64,000 nt of DNA, taken from contig CAVZMO010000001.1 in the NCBI GenBank assembly GCA_963776195.1, positions 14,538 through 78,537 on the forward strand. Direction: 5' to 3'. This DNA is from CAVZMO01 sp963776195 (GTDB lineage: Bacteria; Nitrospirota; Thermodesulfovibrionia; Thermodesulfovibrionales; SM23-35). Numbering within the stretch: position 1 is the first letter of the stretch; each line of letters begins with the position of its first letter. A model generated the notes under the pieces. The model did not search any database. It saw only the letters and a list, made by a program, of their open reading frames with translations, and was not told the origin of the DNA. Shown one piece after another: positions 9,571 through 17,899 of this stretch. A program made the position numbers and the translations under genes.

Positions 9571-10091
9571 TGACGTGGGCAACTCATATTATCGTCGGCA
9601 GTGCAACGGCAAAGATATTCGGACTAAATTACATCCTTACAACTCTCGGTTCCATACTCCCCGATCTTGTGGAGATGATCACACCCAAGAGAGTTCAACA
9701 CCGGGGCGTCACGCATTCGCTGGCGCTCTGGGTGGCAGCGCTGGTACTTTTGTGGTTTACGCCAGTACGTGACTGTCTTGTCGGGGTCGTCTTTGGACAT
9801 CTTCTTATGGACAGTCTCACGGTTATGGGTGTACCGATCCTCGATGAAAACTCCCGGCGCATAACAATCTTCGGCGGGCGAATCAGAACGGCATCTGCCG
9901 GCAAGTTTGCCATATCCGGAATAATCGTGTTCGTGGCCTTCGTGATCATGGGATCATTCACCCTGGACACTTCACGGAGGAACTGGAAGACGCTGCATGA
10001 TCATAGGGTCATCGATACGAAAGAGTATTATGAAAACCAGGTTCAAGGTTTTCTGAGGTCGCTGGATATTCCGGCGAACCTTGTCACATAG
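9570..10091 (+). CDS. YdjM-like membrane-bound metal-dependent hydrolase family protein
   Basis: 173 residues starting MTWATHIIVGSATAKIFG, with LTTLGSILPDLVEMI and HRGVTHSLALW. These conserved Asp/His motifs are typical of the YdjM/DUF457 family of inner-membrane putative hydrolases. Hydrophobic segments lie around residues 52-66 and 112-128. It is translationally coupled to the truncated ATPase upstream. The substrate is unknown. Confidence 0.75.
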   Translation: MTWATHIIVGSATAKIFGLNYILTTLGSILPDLVEMITPKRVQHRGVTHSLALWVAALVLLWFTPVRDCLVGVVFGHLLMDSLTVMGVPILDENSRRITIFGGRIRTASAGKFAISGIIVFVAFVIMGSFTLDTSRRNWKTLHDHRVIDTKEYYENQVQGFLRSLDIPANLVT

Positions 10092-10353
10092 AAGGCTGTA
10101 AGTGAAGACACGCGAAGATGCACTTCGGAGGCCTTCTTAAAATGTTGTATCAGCACTTCGCCTTTAATCGTAAGCAGTACATACAGAATAACTAAACCAC
10201 CGCGCAGCGGTTTTTTTCTTCGGCGTCAAACAAATAAATCAGTTTTCTGCTGAATTATAGAGATTTCTTTTGCAAATGGACAGACATCTCTCTTCAACAA
10301 ACGAAAACAGAAATCACAAATAGAAGAACAAACTATAGTTATAGGAAAATACC
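10092..10353. other. Intergenic region with a terminator and a short palindrome
   Basis: Apart from the terminator at 10199-10217 and a perfect 10-bp palindrome AACTATAGTT at 10331-10340, I see nothing. The palindrome lies 14 bases before the -35 box of the next promoter and could be an operator. Confidence 0.35.
10199..10217 (+). terminator. Rho-independent terminator
   Basis: ACCGC-GCA-GCGGT forms a 5-bp GC-rich stem with a 3-base loop, followed by a run of seven T. It lies 108 bases after the YdjM-like gene and would end that transcript. Confidence 0.7.
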
Positions 10354-10383
10354 TTGACAAATAAGGGAAACTTGACTGATAAT
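10354..10383 (+). promoter_or_regulatory. Candidate promoter for the small-gene array
   Basis: TTGACA at 10354-10359 and GATAAT at 10378-10383 with an 18-base spacer, about 30 bases before the GTG at 10414. The boxes match consensus 6/6 and 5/6. Confidence 0.55.
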
Positions 10384-10413
10384 TGACTCGATAAACTCAT
10401 CCATCAGGGTATT

Positions 10414-10668
10414 GTGTATGGGGTAATAACAGTCAGCGAATATGACGCGGTCAGGTCAAAAGTTTTCTACCAATATTCATCTTTTCCCCGTGTTGAAAAG
10501 ACAACAAACATCGAAGTTCTCAGATGGTATCCCTCCAAGAGTTTCCCAAATGCTGATGGCACCTTAGAGGAAATCCCTAAGGTTTTTTTTGAAAGCGTAG
10601 AAATTCAGAATAGACTCTTGCTTGAGAATGACCGCAGGGATTTGCAGACGGACAGAGCGAAAGTTTGA
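10414..10668 (+). CDS. Small hypothetical protein
   Basis: 84 residues from GTG 10414, just downstream of a good promoter. The composition looks coding (YQYSSFPRVEKTTNIEVLRW, GTLEEIPKVFFESVEI), with no signal peptide or recognised domain. No clear ribosome site precedes the GTG, so the start is uncertain. Confidence 0.35.
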   Translation: MYGVITVSEYDAVRSKVFYQYSSFPRVEKTTNIEVLRWYPSKSFPNADGTLEEIPKVFFESVEIQNRLLLENDRRDLQTDRAKV

Positions 10669-10693
10669 AAGAAGACTTTTAATAGAGCAAATA

Positions 10694-11357
10694 ATGACGA
10701 AAAAATCAGGCGCAATAAAGTTATTTTATGATAGTTTCAGCATTTTTCCTGCAAAATTGTGCTACATCCAAAGATATTGAGTTAAAGAAAGACAAAATAT
10801 CAAATTTGAGGAGAATTGGGATAATCAGTGTTTATACTGCACATGGAGAATCGCCGTCACTAATAGGTCTTGCAATAGGTAGTTCTCAAATAGAAGAATG
10901 GCAAAGAAGGCTTCGTGCGGCATCCCCCTCACAACAAATTATGGATGAATTTATGTCTAAGTTGAAACGATTGATTAATGCTGATCTTGTTATCATCAGC
11001 GAGAACGAGATGGCAGTTGCAAGTGTAAAAGAGACAAAAAAAATAGGTGCAGTCGTATATGATCATTACGCCTTAGAAAAATTGGATTTCGCATCGCTCC
11101 GAGAAAAATTCTGGGTTGAGAGCTTGATTACAATAACCACATCAGACTATTCAATATCGGGTAGTTGAGGCGTCACCTCACGATTGTTAACCCTATCAAG
11201 GTTAACAAGTCTTGGAACGAATGAAGTATTGTGGCAGAAAATTGTGAGAACAAGTCGAGAAGGTATCGGTTATTATTCTGATGATCTTATAAGAAGGTTT
11301 ATGAATTCCCAGGCAACATTTATCGCAAATGAGTTAATAAAGGATCGGACCTTATAG
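10694..11357 (+). pseudogene. Lipoprotein of unknown function, broken by a frameshift and an in-frame TGA
   Basis: ATG 10694 reads MTKKSGAIKLF. After a one-base shift near 10726 the frame continues as IVSAFFLQNCATSKD, completing a lipoprotein signal with lipobox LQNC. The main frame ends at TGA 11166-11168 after DYSISGS, but the same frame continues without a shift as GVTSRLLTLSRLTSLGTNEV and on to ANELIKDRTL* at 11357. TGG to TGA is the simplest explanation. The intact protein would be about 220 residues. The family is unknown. Confidence 0.5.
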
Positions 11358-11417
11358 AAGAAAGTATTACAGATAACAAACGGCTTTACGTCCCACAAAG
11401 GGGGAAAGGGAGGATTT

Positions 11418-12089
11418 ATGGATAAGAAATATAAAATCCTTATTATTTCATTATGTATGCTGCTTTATTTTGATCAATTGCATGCTGAGGACATAACCAT
11501 TCATCTTAGAATACTGGAAGTTCAAACTCAACCACAAGCTGAAAAGGAATTATCAAGTCTAAAAAATGGGGCACCTTTTAAGGGAAACGATATTGGGGAG
11601 GTAAAATATGAAAGTCTGAATAGAAAATTCAAAGAAGCAATCGGCGGATTAAAAAGAGGAGAATATACAAAAATAATATCAACAGGCTCAACATGTAAAA
11701 TACTGTATGTGGTTGACATAATGCCAAATACTGTTCAAATAATTCCACAAACAGGTCATGATGAGGAATTGGTATTTCTTAAAGTTGATCCCGAGATAAG
11801 GAATTATATTGAAATGCTAAATTCCTCTGACGCTAGAGAACGTGGACGCGCTGTCGAACAATTGGGGAATATGGGAAGCAAAGCAACTCCTGCAATACCT
11901 TATTTGATCGACGTTTTAGGAGATAATGTATCTTTAGAAAAGATTAGTTCAGATATTCAAGGTACTAGGATTTATTATACAACTCCATCCTATGAAGCAC
12001 AAAAAGCATTAAAGTTGATAACGGGGAAAGATCTTGGTGAAAACACAACCGAGTGGCGAGATTGGTGGAATAAAAACAAAGTAAAATGA
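11418..12089 (+). CDS. Secreted protein with parvulin-like and HEAT-repeat segments
   Basis: A signal peptide (residues 1-23, ILIISLCMLLYFDQLHA) is followed by a segment resembling the C-terminal half of parvulin PPIases: KNGAPFKGNDIGEVKYESLN, FKEAIGGLKRGEYTKI and STGSTCKILYVVDI. Residues 130-223 look like a HEAT repeat unit: MLNSSDARERGRAVEQLGNM and SKATPAIPYLIDVLGD, ending in TEWRDWWNKNK. The pairing is unusual. A strong ribosome site (AAGGGAGG) precedes ATG. It begins the run of genes separated by palindromes. Confidence 0.65.
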   Translation: MDKKYKILIISLCMLLYFDQLHAEDITIHLRILEVQTQPQAEKELSSLKNGAPFKGNDIGEVKYESLNRKFKEAIGGLKRGEYTKIISTGSTCKILYVVDIMPNTVQIIPQTGHDEELVFLKVDPEIRNYIEMLNSSDARERGRAVEQLGNMGSKATPAIPYLIDVLGDNVSLEKISSDIQGTRIYYTTPSYEAQKALKLITGKDLGENTTEWRDWWNKNKVK

Positions 12090-12094
12090 GAACT

Positions 12095-12138
12095 TAGGCC
12101 ACTTTCTTTTATACCGAGACGCTTATGTGGTGGCGTTA
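12095..12138. repeat. attC-like imperfect palindrome (weak)
   Basis: TAGGCCAC (12095-12102) faces GTGGTGGCGTTA (12127-12138), giving an interrupted stem. It lies directly after one stop codon and directly before the GGAGG of the next gene, the same layout as the better palindromes at 13534, 14198, 14911 and 15609. The recombination-site consensus is poor here. Confidence 0.35.
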
Positions 12139-12150
12139 TAGGAGGAAATC

Positions 12151-13116
12151 ATGGATAAATTATTTAGACTATGTCCCCAAATAATATTTTTTTTAATAAT
12201 AATTATTACAGGAATATCTTTTAAAGAGGAAAAGGGGGAAATTAAGGGGGTACCGAAAGATGTGATAATTACAAAAAATATTGATAAGGTTTGGATAATC
12301 GAGACTAAGAAACTCAGCGAACTGGATGTGGAAAGATATAAGAATCAAAACCCGAAGGATATTGTCATGGAGTTGGGAGTATACAACGAATATAGAGGTA
12401 GTCTCTTCTCGTACGGAGGCAGACGTATCCAAATTGGGCCAGGGCCCATCTATGAGAATGTTTGGTACATGGGCGGCATATTAACACCGAAGAGCGATAT
12501 AGATCTTTCGCATACAAAAATTATTAATTTGGCCAACGGTAAAATATTAAATGGCAAAATACAATTGTGGGAAAATCCCAGAGAGGTGAAAGAGGAGGAG
12601 GGTCAGACAAAACAAGTTATGTTTCCTGAGAAAACAACTCACATTGTCCGAGGAGGTTTGATTGAAACATCATGTGGCGAAAATCGTCATTCTACACCTT
12701 TTTCAAAATTATTTATAAATCCATTTCTTACTTGGGGACTAATTTTAACAGTTGAGAAACCAGAGCATAGTATATATCACCTTGCAGATTTCACACCCTC
12801 AAAAGAAGGATTTTTTGGTCTTGTTGGAAAAGGTTCCAAAGTAGTTGTTATGAAGACAATCGGAGATATAGTTGAATTAGGACCAGGTACTGAGCTATAC
12901 GTCGGGCTGAACATCCCGGAGAACATTGTTGCTGGCTCATTAGCGGGATACCCTAACAGTAGAGTCACTTTGGAACCAGGCACCTCAATTTTGTGGCATG
13001 GTATGAAAATTTCTCCTAAGGATAAGACTGCAGTTAGCTTTATATTGTCTTATAAAGACGGTAAGCATCAAATAGATAACACACAAGGAGGGGACTTGAA
13101 TATTGTGTCTCAATGA
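12151..13116 (+). CDS. Secreted protein of unknown function
   Basis: 321 residues. Hydrophobic residues 11-23 (IIFFLIIIITGIS) form a signal peptide or anchor. The rest is beta-rich with many Gly and Thr, for example YMGGILTPKSDIDLSHTK and VAGSLAGYPNSRVTLEPGTS. Its last roughly 90 residues are repeated in degenerate form immediately downstream. No family is recognised. GGAGGAAATC precedes ATG. Confidence 0.6.
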   Translation: MDKLFRLCPQIIFFLIIIITGISFKEEKGEIKGVPKDVIITKNIDKVWIIETKKLSELDVERYKNQNPKDIVMELGVYNEYRGSLFSYGGRRIQIGPGPIYENVWYMGGILTPKSDIDLSHTKIINLANGKILNGKIQLWENPREVKEEEGQTKQVMFPEKTTHIVRGGLIETSCGENRHSTPFSKLFINPFLTWGLILTVEKPEHSIYHLADFTPSKEGFFGLVGKGSKVVVMKTIGDIVELGPGTELYVGLNIPENIVAGSLAGYPNSRVTLEPGTSILWHGMKISPKDKTAVSFILSYKDGKHQIDNTQGGDLNIVSQ

Positions 13117-13174
13117 CGGTGGATTCTTTTATAATTCTGGTACTTAGTTAGGCACTAATCTCCAGAAAGTTGAC

Positions 13175-13467
13175 TTGAAGCATTCAGGATTTTCTCGGGA
13201 AGGATCGAAAGTGCACGTCAAGAAAAGGATTGGGAATGTAGTTGAACTTGGTCAAGGTTCAGAACGTTACATGGGCATAGATATTAAGAAAGAATTGAAG
13301 GCGGGATCACTGGCAGGGTATCAGGATGCCGAGATCACTCTGGAACCTGTACGTCAATACAGTGGCATGAAATGGTGATTTCTCCTAAAGGTAGAAATCG
13401 CGTTAGCTTCAAGTTAACTAAGGAGGGAAAACCTAGTGTGGGGACATTATTGGGGGAGGGGAGCTAA
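13175..13467 (+). pseudogene. Degenerate partial copy of the preceding protein's C-terminus
   Basis: The first frame reads SREGSKVHVKKRIGNVVELG and KELKAGSLAGYQDAEITLEP, matching GKGSKVVVMKTIGDIVELG and NIVAGSLAGYPNSRVTLEP in the upstream gene. It stops at 13378, and a second frame continues as ISPKGRNRVSFKLTKEGK, matching ISPKDKTAVSFILSYKDGK. There is no N-terminal half. GTTAGGC, which fits the integron core-site consensus GTTRRRY, lies just upstream near 13148. Confidence 0.6.
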
Positions 13468-13533
13468 GCATCAAGTCTAAGCAAAAGTGATACTGTACTT
13501 CTGATCAGCAAATAGGCGGATTTTATTTAAAAG

Positions 13534-13674
13534 ATGCCAGAAACTTCATTTGACCATAGGCTTGCGCAAAGGCTAAAAGGCAACCAAAAAAGCTTCATAT
13601 CGGATTTCTTGACCCTGGTGTTCTCGGTTCGCAAGCCAACAACGCTTACGACATGCCGTCTAAATGTTGGGCAT
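13534..13674. repeat. attC-like nested imperfect palindrome 1
   Basis: The outer arms run from ATGCC (13534) with ATTTGAC to GTCTAAAT and GGGCAT (ends 13674). The inner arms GGCTTGCG (13559-13566) and CGCAAGCC (13630-13637) are perfect complements. The nested two-box design and 141-bp size resemble integron attC sites. It ends 15 bases before the next ATG. Confidence 0.5.
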
Positions 13675-13689
13675 AAAGGAGGAACAATT

Positions 13690-14201
13690 ATGTCAATCAT
13701 AAGTAAACTGAGTCAACTACTCGGACTTTCCAAAGTCCCCGCTGCGGCACAAAAGGCGATACGAGAGAATGATTTATCGCCTGCACCTCCAGCGAAACAT
13801 TCTTCTGCTATACAGGAGAGCAAGAAGGAACAAGCTGAGCTGGCAATTCATCGGCAATGTCAAGGTACTTTGTATTTAAACAAAAAACCGTTGCACTTCT
13901 ACGTTCAAATGGAGTCGAATGGCCAGAAGCAATATGCTTTTTCATGGCTAAGAACGGCTCTCGAAGCGAACTTGAAATCTTACCTGATGGCGCTACCTTA
14001 TCTACAGTGAGCAAAGTGCGTTGTCAAACTACGCCAATATATCGTGACAAAGGAGGCGGCATCTGCGTTCTGTTCGAGGAATTGAACGAAGAAACCAAAT
14101 TGAATGAGGGTTTGGAGTATCTCGGGATGATTGATCCCAAAAGGTACACTGCAGCACTTTGTGCACAGTTTGGGATAACTGGGAGGAATGCATACGTCTG
14201 A
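13690..14201 (+). CDS. Small hypothetical protein in cassette-like unit (frameshifted)
   Basis: ATG 13690 follows GGAGGAACAATT and reads MSIISKLSQLLGLSKVPAAA. The frame drifts after IHRQCQG. A second frame from about 13860 gives NGVEWPEAICFFMAKNGSRS and continues to GITGRNAYV* at 14201. The switch lies in or near the AAACAAAAAACC run. The joined protein is about 170 residues, without a signal peptide or recognised domain. Confidence 0.5.
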
Positions 14202-14243
14202 GTTTTCCTAACAGAGTGTGGCGACACGACGTTATCTGCTCAG
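14198..14243. repeat. attC-like imperfect palindrome 2 (short)
   Basis: CTGAG..TAAC..GTGT faces ACAC..GTTA..CTCAG, three complementary pairs nested around a GGCG centre within 46 bp. It lies between two genes, overlapping the stop of the first and ending 21 bases before the next GTG. Confidence 0.4.
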
Positions 14244-14264
14244 TGTGTCCAGCGAAGGAGAAAC

Positions 14265-14852
14265 GTGAAAGGGTTTAAACAAAAAATATGGATATTGCAA
14301 GTTACACTACTTTTCATATTTTTATTTGGCTTTCAAGCATACGCTCAAATTGGAAATATGCAAATTTCGGGAATGTATATAAATGACGGGAAAACAATTC
14401 TTATAGTTTCTGGTGGAACCTTGCTTACGCAAGCCTCGGGGCGTGAACTTCACTATGAGATTAGTAAAAATCCTTTTTCCATAAAGGGTGATTTCATCCA
14501 TGGAGATCCAGAAAAACATTCATTGTCTACAAAGACGAAAGTGAAATTTCGTCAGACCAAAGAGATGGAGACCAAGGGCGAATTACTTATAGATACTACA
14601 GGTGAAGGTTATCTTTTAGAATTTGTGGCAGATATGGATATGAGAACTGGCAAAATGCATAACATGACAGGTTTGTTTGGACCTGATATTCCATGTAGTA
14701 TTGGCAGATTGGGGAGAGGTTTAATTATTGAAAGTTCCGAAGATGACTCTTTGACTTTTAAAATTGATCGGAAAATGGGTTATGTATATGTGAAAGGAAC
14801 TGGTGTTTTGCGGTTGCCTGATGGTCGAAGCTTTGCTTTCCCGGTGCAATAA
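14265..14852 (+). CDS. Secreted protein of unknown function
   Basis: 195 residues from GTG 14265, preceded by GAAGGAG. A signal peptide (residues 9-27, ILQVTLLFIFLFGFQAYA) has an A-x-A cleavage site. The mature part is beta-rich, with paired strand-like motifs (ELLIDTTGEGYLLEFVADM, YVYVKGTGVLRLPDG). No family is recognised. It is the only cassette-like gene in the run besides 15022 with a clean full-length frame and signal peptide. Confidence 0.55.
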   Translation: MKGFKQKIWILQVTLLFIFLFGFQAYAQIGNMQISGMYINDGKTILIVSGGTLLTQASGRELHYEISKNPFSIKGDFIHGDPEKHSLSTKTKVKFRQTKEMETKGELLIDTTGEGYLLEFVADMDMRTGKMHNMTGLFGPDIPCSIGRLGRGLIIESSEDDSLTFKIDRKMGYVYVKGTGVLRLPDGRSFAFPVQ

Positions 14853-14910
14853 TCATCTATGGAATGGAGTCAAACCTAAAAAATACATTTTACGGAGAGG
14901 ATGTGGAATA

Positions 14911-15005
14911 ATGCCCACACTGGCAGATAACATGTCGGAAAAGACTAACGTGCAAACCTTTCGGGGCTTCTTTCCGCCAATAACGTTAAATGAAATTTCG
15001 GGCAT
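14911..15005. repeat. attC-like nested imperfect palindrome 3
   Basis: The outer arms start ATGCCC (14911), with ATAAC at 14927-14931, and end GTTAAAT (14985-14991) and GGGCAT (15000-15005). The inner arms are CGGAAA (14936-14941) and TTTCCG (14971-14976). GTTAAAT fits the integron core-site consensus GTTRRRY. It ends 16 bases before the next ATG. Confidence 0.5.
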
Positions 15006-15021
15006 GCGAAGGAGGACAATT

Positions 15022-15555
15022 ATGAAAATCAACAGTATAATTCGCAACATTGTAGTAGCGATTCTCATGTTTTTAGTCATCTCTGAAATATCTTTCGCAG
15101 GTGAAGAAAAGAAAAGTGAGAAGAAATTAGAAGAATTAGAATATGAGATGATTCCTGGCGACAGCATAATGTTTGATGATGCCATATTAATAACAAAGGG
15201 TTTTGATTACAATAAAGATCATATTTATAAGCAGATTATCGAGATAGTCGCGGTAGAAGATAAAAAGGTTTTCATTACAGCAGGAGGCCTGCCTCTTGCA
15301 CCCCGATGCATACAATCAGAAGAAGCTAAAAAAAGAGAAGAAGAGAAAAAGCGCAAAGGTGGACTTTATGCTGAGGCTTGGATTGACACAATCGGGACGA
15401 CATGGTTTTTTAGTAAACCTAATATTATATTTCAGGTTGGTAATAACAGCTTCAGGTCTCGGTTCGCTGGAGCTACAATTGAATTTCGTGCGAACGGAGT
15501 AGTATTAAAGGGATTTGAGATAGAACCATCAAGATTGCAGAACAGGATAAATTAA
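15022..15555 (+). CDS. Secreted protein of unknown function
   Basis: ATG 15022 follows AAGGAGGACAATT, the same leader as the gene at 13690. 177 residues with a signal peptide (IVVAILMFLVISEISFAGE). The mature protein begins highly charged (EEKKSEKKLEELEYEM), has PGDSIMFDDAILITKGF and ends in a beta-rich region. A longer open frame from 14803 exists but crosses the palindrome and lacks a ribosome site. Confidence 0.55.
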   Translation: MKINSIIRNIVVAILMFLVISEISFAGEEKKSEKKLEELEYEMIPGDSIMFDDAILITKGFDYNKDHIYKQIIEIVAVEDKKVFITAGGLPLAPRCIQSEEAKKREEEKKRKGGLYAEAWIDTIGTTWFFSKPNIIFQVGNNSFRSRFAGATIEFRANGVVLKGFEIEPSRLQNRIN

Positions 15556-15608
15556 GCCATTGAAAGCAGTAAAAAATCAAGGAAAGCCGACGACTCTATT
15601 TTTTGAGA

Positions 15609-15755
15609 ATGCCCGAAACTTCATTTAACAGCGGGATTTGCGCCGCTCCAATATTCGTATGCGACATTGGGGTCGCTCGATGTGCCTGTTTTGTTATGTT
15701 ATTGCGATTAAGATTGACCTTAGCAGGCACACGACGCAAAGCCACAACGTTATAC
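15609..15755. repeat. attC-like nested imperfect palindrome 4
   Basis: ATGCCC (15609) and ATTTAAC (15623-15629, a fit to RYYYAAC) face GTTATAC (15749-15755). TTTGCGCC (15637) faces GACGCAAA (15733-15740), and TGTGCCTG (15681-15688) faces CAGGCACA (15724-15731) perfectly. The 147-bp nested structure lies just after the last small gene of the run. Confidence 0.5.
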
Positions 15756-16116
15756 AATCTTTCAATCGGTTTTCCTTAATCTTCAGGCTCGTTTGAATTC
15801 AATATTTACGAGTGTACTCCACTTAAGGGCTGCCGATTGTTACTATTTGGAGGAGAACTGGTGACACTTTCCTGTCTCCTACAGGGTGAAGTTGGGTGTC
15901 TAATTCCTTCCCGTGTGGGAGCTATTTTCGGAAGGTTCAATGTCACTTATGTGCCAAGGTATACAACCACTATTTAAAGAGAAAAATACAAAAAAGCATG
16001 CCGGGAAAGGGATAGACAAGGGTTCAGACGTGAAATCCTTTCCCGCAGCCTCTGGCTCATCCACATGGCTATTCTACCCCTGAGAGAGAGATTCCCACGC
16101 ATGGTATCATTGATGC
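15756..16116. other. Intergenic, no gene seen
   Basis: No supportable reading frame, RNA gene or clear promoter. The stretch separates the palindrome-spaced gene run from the DUF72 gene. Confidence 0.4.
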
Positions 16117-17019
16117 ATGATTCGCGTCGGCACATGTTCGTGGACAGAAAAGTCCTTAATACAAAGCGGAGAGTTCTATCCTAAAAACGTAAGAACCGCT
16201 GAGGCTCGTCTGCAGTTCTACTCCACCCGGTTCGACACTGTAGAGGTGGATTCCACCTATTACGCGATTCCGACAAAGAGCACTGCATATTATTGGGCGC
16301 AGCGCGCGCCGGAGAACTTCGTTTTTCATATCAAGGTTTACGGCGCCCTGACCGGGCATGGTATAGACCCGAAGACATTGCCCCCTGATATCCGTAACGA
16401 GCTCTCCGAAAAGGACAAGGCTCAGAAATATATATCGGTGAAAGAACAGTGCTTCTCCGAATTATCGCTGACAAATTTCATGGAGGCCTTATATCCCCTT
16501 ATGAGTGTCGGAAAACTTGGCGTGCTGGTGTTTCAGTTTCCACCGTGGCTAATCTATAAGCCTGATCACCTCGATACCATTCTAAAGTACAAGGGGATGA
16601 TCGGCAGAAATCGTATGGCCGTGGAATTCCGTCACGGCAGCTGGTATGCATCGGACGTTCGAGAGAAAGTATTTCATTCGCTGAGGAAGAACCAAATCAT
16701 CCATGTGGGTGCAGACGAACCGCAATTCGGAAACCAGGTGACAGTTCCATTTGTCCCGCAAACAACGGCCGACATTGCTTACTACAGATTGCATGGTAGG
16801 AACAAGGAGAACTGGCAAAAAAGAGGCGTGGCGACATCGCTGAGATATGCATATCTGTATTCCGAAGAAGAGCTGAAAGAGTTTATTCCGCACGTTCAGA
16901 TTTCATCGAAACTTGCAAAAGTGACATATGTGATGTTTAATAATTGTCATGGAGGGTTTGCGACGCGCAATGCCGAGAGGATGAAAGAACTGATAAGGGG
17001 CGAAGAAAAAAGGGAATAG
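16117..17019 (+). CDS. DUF72 (YecE-like) family protein
   Basis: 300 residues starting MIRVGTCSWTEKSL, the DUF72 N-terminus (a TIM-barrel family of unknown function). Other family motifs are FDTVEVDSTYYAIPT, LVFQFPPW, AVEFRHGSWY, YYRLHGRN and VMFNNCHGGFATRNA. It is full length. The stop TAG shares a base with the GTG start of the next gene, so the two are probably co-translated. Confidence 0.9.
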   Translation: MIRVGTCSWTEKSLIQSGEFYPKNVRTAEARLQFYSTRFDTVEVDSTYYAIPTKSTAYYWAQRAPENFVFHIKVYGALTGHGIDPKTLPPDIRNELSEKDKAQKYISVKEQCFSELSLTNFMEALYPLMSVGKLGVLVFQFPPWLIYKPDHLDTILKYKGMIGRNRMAVEFRHGSWYASDVREKVFHSLRKNQIIHVGADEPQFGNQVTVPFVPQTTADIAYYRLHGRNKENWQKRGVATSLRYAYLYSEEELKEFIPHVQISSKLAKVTYVMFNNCHGGFATRNAERMKELIRGEEKRE

Positions 17020-17591
17020 TGAAGACATCCTTGATTTTCGGTGAGGAACTCAAAAAGCTTTTGAAGGCAAAAAGCATGAAATGCACAATGCTTGCTCAAG
17101 AAATGCATGTCAGCATTGCTTACGTAAGCCAGCTTGTAACCGGGCGCAGAAGACCGGGACGAGAGACGCTCCTGAAACTCTCTAAAGCACTTGATCTCCC
17201 CATAGATACCCTCATAACGCTTGAGTCCAATGAATATGTGCGAACCCAGGGTACAAGGAAAGTCCCCGTCTTAGAGGGGACAAAGATAAGCCAGTGGTTG
17301 GATGATCGAGATGCAAGTTCCCCCTTGCTTTTCGCCGACGGCTCTGAGTATGCAGTAACCTGCGATCTCCCCATGTCCGACAGCTTGAGGGAATTGCCCT
17401 TGTTCTTCTGCCTTTTTTCCCCATTACCACTCTCCTTGTGGTCTCCTGGAACTCAGGGGGCAGGGCTCAGGGTACGCCTTTTCGGGACCGGTTCCCTCTC
17501 CCCTGAGTACTCTCTAACTATACTGCTATTTCAAGGCGAATCTTCTCGTAATTCACTCTGGGGATCGTCTTCTCGCGGCCGTTTGCTTTAG
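17019..17591 (+). CDS. XRE-family helix-turn-helix regulator
   Basis: Starts at GTG 17019, overlapping the DUF72 stop (TAGTG). Residues 5-65 form a Cro/C1-type HTH: FGEELKKLLKAKSMKCTMLA, then SIAYVSQLVTGRRRPGRETL. After KVPVLEGTKISQW the expected S24/LexA-like C-terminal domain is not recognisable; the tail past about residue 125 (LFFCLFSPLPLSLWSPG) looks non-native, so the 3' end may be truncated or frameshifted. It converges with and overlaps the next minus-strand gene. Confidence 0.65.
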   Translation: MKTSLIFGEELKKLLKAKSMKCTMLAQEMHVSIAYVSQLVTGRRRPGRETLLKLSKALDLPIDTLITLESNEYVRTQGTRKVPVLEGTKISQWLDDRDASSPLLFADGSEYAVTCDLPMSDSLRELPLFFCLFSPLPLSLWSPGTQGAGLRVRLFGTGSLSPEYSLTILLFQGESSRNSLWGSSSRGRLL

Positions 17592-17899
17592 CTTTCTCCA
17601 GTTCAATCAAACCGAGGTCTGAGAGATAGTGAACATCGTCGGACACATTCTTGAGGTTCTCTGTGAAGCATCTTCGCTAATTCGTAGATGGATGCCGGTT
17701 GCCGTTCCCGAACCACCTTGATGATCCGCACACGCTCCTCGGTGATCGCCTTTCTCATTGTCTCAAGAGTGTCAAAATAAATGCCCGGCCTCTTCTTGGA
17801 TACCCTTTCGCCCCGTTCAAGCCGCTCCATTACGTCCCCTGCTTCACTGAGTATTCCCTTTACGCTCTTAATCCCTATAGTAACGTTCTTAACCTTCAT
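17518..17899 (-). CDS. HVO_A0114-type winged-helix DNA-binding protein (frameshifted)
   Basis: Opens MKVKNVTIGIKSVKGILSEA, then KKRPGIYFDTLETMRKAITE and ASIYELAKMLHRE, the pattern of the HVO_A0114 putative antitoxin family. The first frame then derails. A second frame gives NLKNVSDDVHYLSDLGLIEL and PRVNYEKIRLEIAV* at 17518, the normal family C-terminus. One base is missing near 17655. It overlaps the ORF6N gene by 11 bases. Known relatives often neighbour toxins, though ORF6N is not the usual partner. Confidence 0.7.
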
